This document shows positions 51,706 through 62,400 of a DNA stretch of 64,000 nt, piece by piece. Origin of the DNA: JBBEAM01 sp942491105 (lineage in GTDB: Bacteria > Pseudomonadota > Alphaproteobacteria > Kiloniellales > DSM-21159); contig CALNZX010000002.1 in the NCBI GenBank assembly GCA_942491105.1, positions 1 to 64,000 on the forward strand, in the 5' to 3' direction. The stretch's first letter is position 1. Each line of letters begins with the position of its first letter. Under the pieces are notes generated by a model, which was not told the origin of the DNA, searched no databases, and worked only from the letters and a program-made list of their open reading frames with translations. Position numbers and translations under genes: made by a program.

Positions 51706-52743
51706 GTGTCAAATCCTCCCGTAATGATCGCCTGCAGAGGCGTATGGAAACTCTTCGGACAGCAGGCCGAGCGCGTGCTCGCCGAACACGGCAACGCGCC
51801 CGACGACGCGGCGCTGAGCGAAGCCGGCCTGATCGGCGCGGTGCGCGACGCCAACCTGGAGGTCCGCGAAGGCGAAATCTTCGTCATCATGGGGCTTTCG
51901 GGCTCCGGCAAGTCCACCCTGGTGCGCTGCCTGTCCCGATTGATCGAGCCGACAGGCGGCGAAATCCTGTTCGAGGGGCAGGACCTGCTGCGCGCCAGCG
52001 AGGCGGAAATGATCGAAATCCGCCGCCACAAGATGGGCATGGTGTTCCAGAACTTCGCCCTGCTGCCGCATCTCACCGTCCTGGGCAACGTCGCTTTTCC
52101 CCTGGAGGTCCAGGGCATCGCCCGCCGCGAACGCGAGACCCAAGCCCGCGAGGTGATCGAACTGGTCGGGCTGCAGGGCCGCGAGGACTATTACCCCCGC
52201 GAACTTTCCGGCGGCCAGCAACAGCGCGTCGGCATCGCCCGCTCCCTGGCGGTCAAGCCGGAGCTGTGGTTCCTCGACGAGCCCTTCTCGGCGCTCGACC
52301 CGCTGATCCGCCGCGAGATGCAGGACGAGTTCCTGCGCCTGCAGAGCGTGCTGCACAAGACCATCGTCTTCATCACCCACGACTTCGACGAGGCCATACG
52401 CCTGGCCGACCGCATCGCCATCATGAAGGACGGCGCGATCATCCAGACCGGCACGCCCGAGGAGCTGGTCATGGCCCCGGCAACCGATTACGTCGCCGAG
52501 TTCACCAAGCACATCCCGCGCGCCAAGGTGCTCTCCGCGCGCGCGGTCATGACGCCCGGCGCGCCCACGGGCGCGACCGCCGGTACGATTCCCGCCACGG
52601 CGCGCGTCGAAACCATCTCCGACCAGGTCGAAGCCGCCGACAGGCCGCATGCCGTGGTCGACGAGGACGGCCGGACGATCGGCAGTCTCGACCGGCGCGG
52701 TATCGTCGATCTGCTGGTCGGGCGCTGGAGGGCCGGCGGGTGA
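51706..52743 (+). CDS. quaternary-amine ABC transporter, ATP-binding protein (ProV/OpuAA type)
   Basis: 345 residues. GTG 51706 is chosen; an ATG at 51724 is possible. Walker A GLSGSGKSTLVRCL, signature LSGGQQQRVGIARSLA, Walker B LWFLDEPFSALDP and the switch His in FITHDFDEA are all present. KLFGQQAERVLAEHG and the A(E)AEM region are typical of OpuA/ProV. The C-terminal 65 residues look like a reduced CBS-type regulatory segment (HAVVDEDGRTIGSLDRRGIVDLL). GTGA overlap with the permease gene. Confidence 0.92.
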   Translation: MSNPPVMIACRGVWKLFGQQAERVLAEHGNAPDDAALSEAGLIGAVRDANLEVREGEIFVIMGLSGSGKSTLVRCLSRLIEPTGGEILFEGQDLLRASEAEMIEIRRHKMGMVFQNFALLPHLTVLGNVAFPLEVQGIARRERETQAREVIELVGLQGREDYYPRELSGGQQQRVGIARSLAVKPELWFLDEPFSALDPLIRREMQDEFLRLQSVLHKTIVFITHDFDEAIRLADRIAIMKDGAIIQTGTPEELVMAPATDYVAEFTKHIPRAKVLSARAVMTPGAPTGATAGTIPATARVETISDQVEAADRPHAVVDEDGRTIGSLDRRGIVDLLVGRWRAGG

Positions 52744-54758
52744 AACCGGCGGCGGGCCTGAAGCTGCCCGTGATTTCACCCCAGCTCGCCTTCTGGCTGG
52801 CGGCGCTGGCCGCCTCCTTCGTGTTCGCCGGCCACGCCGGCGACTGGGCCAAGGCCGCCGACCAGCGCTGGCTGATGGACTATCCGCGCGGCTGGGAAGT
52901 CTCGATGAAGGTCTGGGTCACGGCCTTCATGAACTGGCTGGTCGAGGACGCCAGCTTCGGGCTCTTCACCTTCCGCGAGTTGACCCGGGCGCTGTCCTGG
53001 CTGCTCGAACAGCCGCTCATCGCCGCGACATCCTTGCTGTCCAGCGGCTTTCTCTCGGGTCAGGGCTCCAAGGCGGTGCAGATCCTGCCGCCGCTTTCCT
53101 GGATCGCGGTGATCGCCGTGGTCGCCGCCATGGGCCACTATGCCCGCGACTGGAAGCTCGCCGCCTTCGTCGGCCTCTGTTTTCTCTATCTCGCGGTCTT
53201 CGGGCAGTGGCAGAGCGCCATGGTGACCCTGTCGTCGATCGTTATCGCCGTGCCCTTCGGGGTCGCCGGCGGGCTCGCCCTGGGCATCCTCGGCTACCGC
53301 TCGCCCCGCTTCGAGCGCGCGATCACGCCGGTCCTCGACCTGATGCAGACCGTGCCGATCTTCGCCTACCTGGTGCCGATCCTCTTTCTGTTCGGCTTCG
53401 GCCCGGTGGCGGCGATGATCGCCACCATCGTCTATGCCATGCCGCCGATGGTGCGGATCACCATGCTGGCCTTGAAGGGCGTGCCCGGCGAGATCCGAGA
53501 CTTCGGCCGCATGGCCGGCTGTACCCGCCGCCAGATGACCTGGAAGGTGCTGGTGCCCTCGGCCAAGCCGGGCCTGATGGTCGGCGTCAACCAGGTGATC
53601 ATGCTGTCGCTCAACATGGTGATCATCGCCTCGATGATCGGCGCCGGGGGTTTGGGCTACGATGTTCTCGCCTCGCTGCGCCGCTTGGACATCGGCGCCG
53701 GGCTGGAGGCCGGTATCGCTATCGTCGTCCTGGCCATCGCGCTGGACCGTCTGAGCCAGGCCTTCGCCAAACGGCCACTGCCCATACATGACGAGGCGGC
53801 GGCGCGTTTTTCAACGCTACGCCGTCACCCCTGGAGCGCGACCTGCCTGGCCATCGTACTCGGCACCGGCTTGATCGGTTTCTTCCTGCCCCTGGCGCAG
53901 AGCTATCCCGCGGACTGGCAGATCACCACCGGGGACTTCTGGGCCGGTCTGGTCGAGGCCATCAACGTCAATTTCTACGATCAGCTGGAAGCCGCGAAGA
54001 CCTTCGTCCTGCTCAATTTGATGCTGCCCGTAAAGCGCTTCCTGCTCGCCCTGCCCTGGCCCTGGGTGATGCTGCTGGTCACCCTCGCCGGCCTCCGGCT
54101 CGGCGGCTGGCGCCTCGGCCTGCTCTCGCTTCTCCTCGGCCTGTTCATTCTGATCAACGGCCTTTGGGAAGAGGCCATGATCACGATCTATCTGATCGGC
54201 GTTTCCGTGCTGATCGCCGCGATCATCGGCATCCCGCTGGGCATCTGGGCGGCACAGAGCGAGCGGGCCGGCCGTGTGATCGGCGGCTTCATAGATACCC
54301 TGCAAACCCTGCCCGCCTTCGTCTATCTCATACCGGTCGTGATGCTGTTCCGGGTCGGCGATTTCGCCGCCATGATCGCGGTGATCCTCTATGCCCTTGC
54401 GCCCGCCGTTCGCTATACGGCGCACGGCATCCGCTCCCTCGATCCGCAACTCATGGAGGCCGGGATCGTTTCCGGCTGCACGCGGCGTCAATTGCTATTC
54501 AAGATCAAGCTGCCGCTTGCCTTGCCGCAGATCATGCTGGGCATCAACCAGACGGTGATGCTGGCGATCTCCATGCTGGTGATCACCGCCCTGGTGGGCA
54601 CCCGCGAGCTGGGCCAGGAAGTCTATATCGCCCTGACCAAGGCCGACACCGGACGCGGTATCGTTGCCGGACTCGCCGTCGCCTCCCTCGCCATCATCGC
54701 AGACCGTCTAATCGCCGCCGGGGCCGCGCGCACCAAGCGCCGCCTCGGGCTAGCCTGA
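52740..54758 (+). CDS. quaternary-amine ABC transporter permease, two permease domains fused
   Basis: 672 residues from GTG 52740, overlapping the ATPase stop as GTGA. Two ProW-like domains in one chain: the first (about 150-345) has TPVLDLMQTVPIFAYLVPILFLFGFGPVAAMIAT and MAGCTRRQMTWKVLVPSAKPGLMVGVNQ. The second (about 465-670) has GGFIDTLQTLPAFVYLIPVVMLFRVGDFAAMIA and VSGCTRRQLLFKIKLPLALPQIMLGINQ. Both keep the loop that docks on the ATPase. ProW is normally a single-domain homodimer; here the dimer is built in. Confidence 0.9.
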   Translation: MKPAAGLKLPVISPQLAFWLAALAASFVFAGHAGDWAKAADQRWLMDYPRGWEVSMKVWVTAFMNWLVEDASFGLFTFRELTRALSWLLEQPLIAATSLLSSGFLSGQGSKAVQILPPLSWIAVIAVVAAMGHYARDWKLAAFVGLCFLYLAVFGQWQSAMVTLSSIVIAVPFGVAGGLALGILGYRSPRFERAITPVLDLMQTVPIFAYLVPILFLFGFGPVAAMIATIVYAMPPMVRITMLALKGVPGEIRDFGRMAGCTRRQMTWKVLVPSAKPGLMVGVNQVIMLSLNMVIIASMIGAGGLGYDVLASLRRLDIGAGLEAGIAIVVLAIALDRLSQAFAKRPLPIHDEAAARFSTLRRHPWSATCLAIVLGTGLIGFFLPLAQSYPADWQITTGDFWAGLVEAINVNFYDQLEAAKTFVLLNLMLPVKRFLLALPWPWVMLLVTLAGLRLGGWRLGLLSLLLGLFILINGLWEEAMITIYLIGVSVLIAAIIGIPLGIWAAQSERAGRVIGGFIDTLQTLPAFVYLIPVVMLFRVGDFAAMIAVILYALAPAVRYTAHGIRSLDPQLMEAGIVSGCTRRQLLFKIKLPLALPQIMLGINQTVMLAISMLVITALVGTRELGQEVYIALTKADTGRGIVAGLAVASLAIIADRLIAAGAARTKRRLGLA

Positions 54759-54775
54759 GCCAGAAGGAAGACCCC

Positions 54776-55657
54776 GTGACCTACGACCCCAAACAGCGCG
54801 CCGCCAAGTTGCCGATCTGGACAGGAGCGGTGGAGCCCGTCCCACTCGGCGGCGGCATCACCAACGTCAACTACGTGGTCGAGGACGGCGGCGAGAAGTT
54901 CGTGGTGCGCGTCGGCGAGGACATCCTGGTCCACCAGGTCATGCGCTTCAACGAGCTGGCCGCCAGCCGCGCCGCCGAGGCCGCCGGCATCTCCCCGCCC
55001 GTGGTCCATGCCGAGCGCGGCATCCTGGTGCTGCGCTATATCGAAGGCACGACCCTGACGCCGGAGATGGTCGCCCAACGGCCGATGCTGGAACGGATCC
55101 TGCCGTTGCTCCGCTCCTGCCACCACGAACTGCCCAAACACCTGCGCGGCCCGGCCTTGATCTTCTGGGTGTTCCACGTGGCCCGCGACTATGCCGCCAC
55201 CCTGAAAATCGGCGGCAGCGGTCATTCGCCGCGCCTGGCCCAGCTGCTCGACGCCGCCGAGGTTCTGGAGGGCGCGGTCGGGGCCATCGATCTGGTCTAC
55301 GGCCACAACGATCTGCTGGCCGGCAATCTGATCGACGACGGCGCGCGGCTGTGGCTGATCGACTGGGACTATGCCGGCTACAACTCGCCGCTGTTCGATC
55401 TCGGCGGTCTCGCCTCCAACAACGAGCTCACAGCGGCGGACGAGGACTGGCTGCTCGAGGCTTACTTCGAGCGGCCGCTGGACGACGCGCTGCGCCGCCG
55501 CTACGCGGCGATGAAGTGCGCCTCGCTGCTGCGCGAAACCATGTGGTCAATGGTGTCCGAACTGCACTCCGACCTCGAGGTCGACTTCGCCGCCTATACC
55601 GCAGAGAACCTGGCCCGCTTCGAGCGCGCCTATACCGCATTTCAGGAGATGTCTTGA
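54776..55657 (+). CDS. choline-kinase-like phosphotransferase
   Basis: 293 residues, GTG start with AGAAGGAAG upstream. A protein-kinase-like fold of the APH/choline kinase group: GGGITNVNYVVED, KFVVRVGED, catalytic loop LVYGHNDLLAGNLIDD and metal-binding LIDWDYAGYNSPLFDLGGL. Choline kinases show the HNDLLAGN pattern. It would phosphorylate choline, ethanolamine or a related amine entering through the upstream transporter. Same operon, 17 bases after the permease gene. Confidence 0.82.
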   Translation: MTYDPKQRAAKLPIWTGAVEPVPLGGGITNVNYVVEDGGEKFVVRVGEDILVHQVMRFNELAASRAAEAAGISPPVVHAERGILVLRYIEGTTLTPEMVAQRPMLERILPLLRSCHHELPKHLRGPALIFWVFHVARDYAATLKIGGSGHSPRLAQLLDAAEVLEGAVGAIDLVYGHNDLLAGNLIDDGARLWLIDWDYAGYNSPLFDLGGLASNNELTAADEDWLLEAYFERPLDDALRRRYAAMKCASLLRETMWSMVSELHSDLEVDFAAYTAENLARFERAYTAFQEMS

Positions 55658-55659
55658 TC

Positions 55660-58104
55660 ATGAGCGAACTGCCCTCCACAGCCGAAATCGTGATCGTCGG
55701 CGGCGGTATCATCGGCTGCTCCACCGCTTATCACCTGGCCAAGCTCGGCAAGGAGGTGATCCTGCTGGAGCGCGCCCAGCTCACCTCCGGCAGCACCTTT
55801 CACGCCGCCGGGCTGGTCGGCCAGCTGCGCTCCAATGCCAACATCACCCAGCTGCTCGGCTACTCCGTCGATCTCTACAACCGGCTGGAGGCCGAGACCG
55901 GTCTCAACACCGGATGGAAGATGAACGGCGGTCTGCGCATCGCCTGCAACGCCGAGCGCATGACCGAAATCAAGCGCCAGGCCACCACGGCGCATTCCTT
56001 CGGCCTGGAGATGGAGCTGCTGAGCCCCGAGGAAGCGCGCGACCTCTGGCCCCTGATGGAGATTTCCGATGTCGTCGGCGCCGCCTTCCTGCCGACCGAC
56101 GGACAGGCCAATCCCGCCGATATCACCCAATCCCTGGCCAAGGGCGCGCGTCAGGCCGGCGCCAGGATCTTCGAGAACGTCGAGGTCACCGGCGTGACCC
56201 TCGAGCACGGCAGGGTGACCGGCGTGACCACCGCGCAGGGCGAGATCGCCTGCGCCAAGCTGGTCAACTGCTGCGGACAATGGGCACGCGAATTCGGCAA
56301 GCTGGCCGGGGTCAACGTGCCGCTGGTTTCGGTGCAGCATCAGTACATGATTACCGAGGCGATCGAGGGCGTGACCCCCGGGATGCCGACCCTGCGCGAC
56401 CCCGACCGCCTGACCTACTACAAGGAGGAGGTCGGCGGTCTGGTGATGGGCGGTTATGAGCGCAACCCCTTGCCCTGGGCCGTGGATGGCTTCCCCGAGG
56501 GCTTCAACTTCCAGCTGCTGGATTCCGATTTCGATCACTTCGAGCAGCTGATGGAGCTGTCCCTGGGCCGCGTACCGGCCCTGGAGACGGCCGGTATCAA
56601 GGAGCTGATCAACGGGCCCGAAAGCTTCACCCCCGACGGCAACTTCATCCTCGGCGAGGCGCCGGAGCTGACCGGCTACTTCGTCGGCGCCGGCTTCAAT
56701 GCCTTCGGCATCGCCTCTGGCGGCGGCGCCGGCATGGCCCTGGCCGAATGGGTCGCCAAGGGCGAACCGCCCTACGACCTCTGGCCGGTCGATATTCGCC
56801 GTTTCGGCCGCCCGCACTTCGATGGCGACTGGATCCGTACGCGTACGCTGGAGATGTACGGCAAGCACTACACCATGGCCTGGCCGCACGAGGAGCACGA
56901 GAGCGGCCGGCCCTGCCGCCGTTCGCCGCTCTACGAGCGCCTGGCCGAGCGCGGCGCCTGCTTCGGCGAGAAGCTGGGCTGGGAGCGGCCGAACTGGTTT
57001 GCCGATCTGCAGGCCGGGGAGCGCGCCGAGGACAGCTATTCCTTCGAACGCCAGAACTGGTTCGAGCCGGTCGGCCGCGAGCACAAGGCGGCGCGCGAAG
57101 CCGCCGTGCTCTTCGACCAATCCTCCTTCGCCAAGTACCTGCTGCAGGGCCCCGACGCGGCGGCGGCGCTGGACTGGATCTGCGCCAACGACGTCGGCAA
57201 GCCAGCCGGACGCCTGACCTACACCCAGATGCTCAACGCGCGCGGCGGCATCGAGTGCGATCTCACCGTCGCCCGCCTCGCCGAGGACAGTTTCTACATT
57301 GTCACAGGAACCGGCTTCGCCACCCACGACGCCGACTGGATCCGCCGCAACCTGCCCGAGGACGGCAATGTGCAGCTGGTCGATGTGACCTCCGCCTACG
57401 CCGTGCTCTCCCTGATGGGACCCGAATCGCGGCGCATCCTGGAGAAGCTCTCGCGCGACGATCTGAGCAACGCGGGCTTCCCCTTCGGCCATGTCCGCCA
57501 TATCGGCGTCGCCGGGGCGCCGGTGATCGCCCTGCGCGTCACCTATGTCGGCGAGCTGGGTTGGGAGCTGCACGTCCCGGCGGAATACGCCATTCAGGTT
57601 TTCGAGGCACTGATGGACGCCGGCGCGGAGCATGGCCTGCTACCCGCCGGATACCGGGCCATCGAGAGCCTGCGGCTGGAGAAGGGCTACCGCGCCTGGG
57701 GCTCCGACCTGGGTCCGGATCACACCCCCTTGGAGGCTGGACTCGGCTGGGCGGTGAAGCTGCGCAAGAACACCCCCTTCCTCGGCCGGGCGGCCCTGGA
57801 GGCCCAGCGCGCCGCGCCGCTGAAGAAGATTTTCGCCGGCTTCCTTGCCGACCCGGAGGTGGTGCTGCTTGGCCGCGAGACCCTCTACCGCGACGGCCAG
57901 CGAGTCGGCTGGCTATCCAGCGGCGGCTACGGTTACACGCTTGGGAAATCCATCGGCTATGGCTACGTCCGCAACTCCGAGGGCCTGGACCGCGACTTCC
58001 TGCTGTCCGGCAGCTATGAGCTGGAGGTGGCCAGCGAGCGCGTGTCCTGCGACATCTCCCTGGAACCCTTCTACGATCCCAAGATGGAGCGGGTAAAAGC
58101 CTGA
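55660..58104 (+). CDS. dimethylglycine/sarcosine dehydrogenase-like flavoprotein
   Basis: 814 residues from ATG 55660. FAD-binding VIVGGGIIGCSTAYHLAKLGKEV, then SGSTFHAAGLVGQLRS, whose His is in the place of the covalent flavin link in dimethylglycine dehydrogenase. The C-terminal half is a GcvT-like folate-binding region (FDQSSFAKYLLQGPDAAAALDWI, SLRLEKGYRAWGSDLGPDHTPLEAGLGWAVK). Such enzymes demethylate dimethylglycine or sarcosine and pass the carbon to tetrahydrofolate. It follows betaine/choline uptake and kinase genes, so methylamine breakdown is the likely role; the exact substrate is open. Confidence 0.85.
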   Translation: MSELPSTAEIVIVGGGIIGCSTAYHLAKLGKEVILLERAQLTSGSTFHAAGLVGQLRSNANITQLLGYSVDLYNRLEAETGLNTGWKMNGGLRIACNAERMTEIKRQATTAHSFGLEMELLSPEEARDLWPLMEISDVVGAAFLPTDGQANPADITQSLAKGARQAGARIFENVEVTGVTLEHGRVTGVTTAQGEIACAKLVNCCGQWAREFGKLAGVNVPLVSVQHQYMITEAIEGVTPGMPTLRDPDRLTYYKEEVGGLVMGGYERNPLPWAVDGFPEGFNFQLLDSDFDHFEQLMELSLGRVPALETAGIKELINGPESFTPDGNFILGEAPELTGYFVGAGFNAFGIASGGGAGMALAEWVAKGEPPYDLWPVDIRRFGRPHFDGDWIRTRTLEMYGKHYTMAWPHEEHESGRPCRRSPLYERLAERGACFGEKLGWERPNWFADLQAGERAEDSYSFERQNWFEPVGREHKAAREAAVLFDQSSFAKYLLQGPDAAAALDWICANDVGKPAGRLTYTQMLNARGGIECDLTVARLAEDSFYIVTGTGFATHDADWIRRNLPEDGNVQLVDVTSAYAVLSLMGPESRRILEKLSRDDLSNAGFPFGHVRHIGVAGAPVIALRVTYVGELGWELHVPAEYAIQVFEALMDAGAEHGLLPAGYRAIESLRLEKGYRAWGSDLGPDHTPLEAGLGWAVKLRKNTPFLGRAALEAQRAAPLKKIFAGFLADPEVVLLGRETLYRDGQRVGWLSSGGYGYTLGKSIGYGYVRNSEGLDRDFLLSGSYELEVASERVSCDISLEPFYDPKMERVKA

Positions 58105-58176
58105 CGCGGGTCAGCATGGGGACAGCGTGGGGGCAACTTGGCTTGCGCGCGGCCGCGCAGGCCCTAAGCTAGCCCC

Positions 58177-59430
<1,254 letters not shown>

Positions 59431-59437
59431 GTCCGCG

Positions 59438-62400
59438 CTAGTAATCCCACTCCCAGCGCACGCCGACACTGGTGTCCCCCGTCGACTTGTTCTCGCTCTC
59501 GACGGTGATATTGGGCGTCACCTCGACCTCGACCACGGCGCTGGTGCTCTGTGGCGTCGCGCCCTGGCGCACCCCGACGAAGACGCCATCGGCGATATAT
59601 TTACCGGCCTCGACCTCGCCGAGCGAACCTTCCTCCCCGGCGCCGAAGCTGAGCACGTCGAGGCCCAGGCTCTGACGGGCTTGATCGATGATCCCGGGGC
59701 CGCCCTCGCCGCTCAGCGAGGCGATTGTGGTGGAGAGCTGAAAGGCCTCGGCCGCGCTGAGCTGCGCGGTGCCGCGTTCGAATAGAATGCGCGAGACGAT
59801 CTCTTCCTGGGGCAAGGACGGCGTCGAGGTGAGCTCGAATTCCGGGTCCTTGGCGCTGCCGTAGACCTGGACCCGCGCCTCGATGTTGGAAGCGCTGTAA
59901 ACCGCGGAGAGATTCAGCTCCGGATTAAGATCGCTGCCGCCGAGCAAGGTGATGCTGCCCTCCTGCAACTCGAAGGTCTTGCCGGCAAAGCTGAAGTTGC
60001 CGCGCACCGGGCGCAGCTGTCCGCGCACCGAGGGGTTTTCGGCGGTGCCGGAGACCTGGAATTCACCCTCCCATTCGGAATCCAGGCCGCGGCCCCGGAT
60101 GAACACCCGGCCGGGCAGGCTGACTTCCAGGTCCAGGGCGATTTCCATCGGGGTCGAGACCTGCGCCTCCTCGGCTTCCCGCGCCATGGCCTGCGCGGCG
60201 CTTTCCCCGGTATTGATCTCGGTGACCTGCAGCTCGGCGACCGAGGGCGGCAGGCGGTCGATCAAACGCACCTCGATCTTGTCACCCGTGAGATCGCCGG
60301 TCAGTTCCAAACGCCCGAGATCGCCCTCCACGGCGAAGTCGCCGCTCACCTTGGCCTCGAGGTCGTCGCGGCGAATCACCGTCGCCTCGGAAAACGCCAG
60401 CGAGGCGGAAACCTCGGAGTCCGCGGACTCGCTCACGGCGAAGGCGCCGCTGCCGGATAGGCGGCCGCCCTCGCCATCGTTCGCGGTGAGGGTGCGGATC
60501 GTCAAGCGGTCGCCCTCGGCGGCCAGCTCCATTTCCATGTCCTCGAGCAGGGTGCCGGAAACGAAGTTTTCGTAGGTCGCGCCGCTAAGCAGCAGAGCGC
60601 CGCGCAGTTCGGGGGCGGCAAGGCTGCCCGCCAGACGCAGGTCGATATCGGCCTCGCCCTCCAGGCGGTGATCGTCGACCGGCAGGCGCGCCATCAGCGG
60701 CGCGACCTGGCCCTGCCAGCGCAGCGCCGCCGTGATCGGCTCGCTCTCCGGCAACTCGACGGCGAAGGGCGCGAGCGAGAGCCGCAGCGGCAGCGCGGCG
60801 CTCAGGGTCGCGTCCTGCCCCTCCGACAAGCCGGAAATCCTGCCTTCCGCGGTCAGCGTCCCATCGCCTAGACGCCCACTCAGATTCAGCGCCAGGGGCG
60901 TCAGTTCGCTGCTGAAGCGGCGCACCACCCGGAAGCCTTCGATGTCGATGCGATAGTCCCCTGCCGGCGCCGCGGCCGCGCCGCGCAAGGAGGCCTCGGC
61001 GCTCAGCGTGCCTTGCAGCTCCGGCCCCTGGAGCAGCGGCTGCAGAAAATCGAGCGGCAGTTCGATCAGACGAAGCTCGGCGTCGACGGTCTTGCCAGCC
61101 ACCTCGGCGGTGCCTGTCAGCCGTCCCGCGCCGATCGAAAGGTCGAGCGCCGAGACGGAGAATCCGTCCTCGGAGGTCGTGAAGTTCACCGGGGCGTTCA
61201 AGGCGGCGCTGCGCGCGCCCAAGGAGGCCTGCAGGCGCGCGATGCTGCCGGACAGCGGCCCGGAAAGATTCACCTGCGCAGCCGTCGAGAATGCCAGAGC
61301 CTCCCCTGCCGCGCTGTCCGCGGCGCCCGTGCCCTCGGCGGTCAGCGCCAGCTCCGACAACGGTCCCGCCGCGGTCAGCCGGAGGCTTTCCAGCGTCACG
61401 CCCTGCGCCGCGAAGCCGCGCAGCTCGGCGGCGGCTTCGAGCAGGTACTCCTCCTCCGCGCCTTCGCGCGCCGACGCGTCGAGATCGAAGGCCTGGAGGC
61501 GCAGCGCAGTGCCGTCTTCCTGGGCCAGGGCGAGCTCCCGGAATCCGCCGGTCAGCTTGGCGCTCTGCCGGCCGTCGCGCGCCGCCAGATCGATCGCGAT
61601 CTCGCCGCTGCCTTGAACCCGCAAGCCGGTGAGCGCCGACACCAGCTCGAGATTGGGGAAGCGGCCGCGCAGCTCGCCGCTGATCGGCCCCGCGGCCAGG
61701 GGCAGCGTCAGCTTGGCGCGCAGGCTCTCCCCCTTGGGCGTCTCCAGGACCAGCTCGGAGACTTCGAGATTTTCTTCAGCCAGCAGCGCGGCGGCGCTAC
61801 CGGAAATCCGGCCATAGGGCGTGCGCGCCTGGAATTCGACCGTGCCCGCGGGCGCCTCGACCAGGTTCCCGGCCATAAGGCTGGCTGTGATCTCTGGGAA
61901 AGACTGCCCGGCGAGCGTCAGATCCTGGGCGTGTACGCGTGCCGTGACCTCCGGCGCCGCAAGACTGCCGCCAAGCTCGCCTTCGATCCGCCCGCTGCCG
62001 GCAAGCTGCGTGCCGGCCAAGGCGGAGAAGCGCGACAGATCCCGCGCTTCCAGGCTGTAGCTGGCCGCGAGGCTGTCATCGGCCAGATCCGCCACGCCCT
62101 GGGCACTCAAGGCGAGATCGGCGCCATCGAGTTCCAGGCTGTGCAGGGTCACGGCCCCCGACGCGCTGCTCTCGCCCTCGGCAAACAGAACGATTTCCGC
62201 GCCAAGGCTCTGTGCAAGCTGCAGACCGCCGCTATCGAAGTTCTTCAAGCTCGCGCCCAGCGTCATGCGCGCGCCGCCGGCCGCATCGGAGGCGAGCAGG
62301 GCCTCGCCGTCCAGCGCGCCCGCGAGCGGCGTCCCCGCCAGGCCCGAGAGGACGGCTAGATCGGCGACGCTGAATTCCACCGTGGCGTCACCGGTCAAGG

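Noticed and set aside
51525..52739. Upstream extension of the permease frame
   Set aside because: It lies over the ATP-binding gene in another frame and is Arg/Pro-rich without similarity; the GTGA overlap marks the true start at 52740.
55642..57633. 663-codon minus-strand ORF
   Set aside because: It is a shadow of the dimethylglycine-dehydrogenase-like gene, whose domains are continuous on the plus strand.
61013..62359. 448-codon plus-strand ORF inside tamB
   Set aside because: Gln/Arg/Ala-rich low-complexity translation opposite a clear tamB; antisense artefact.
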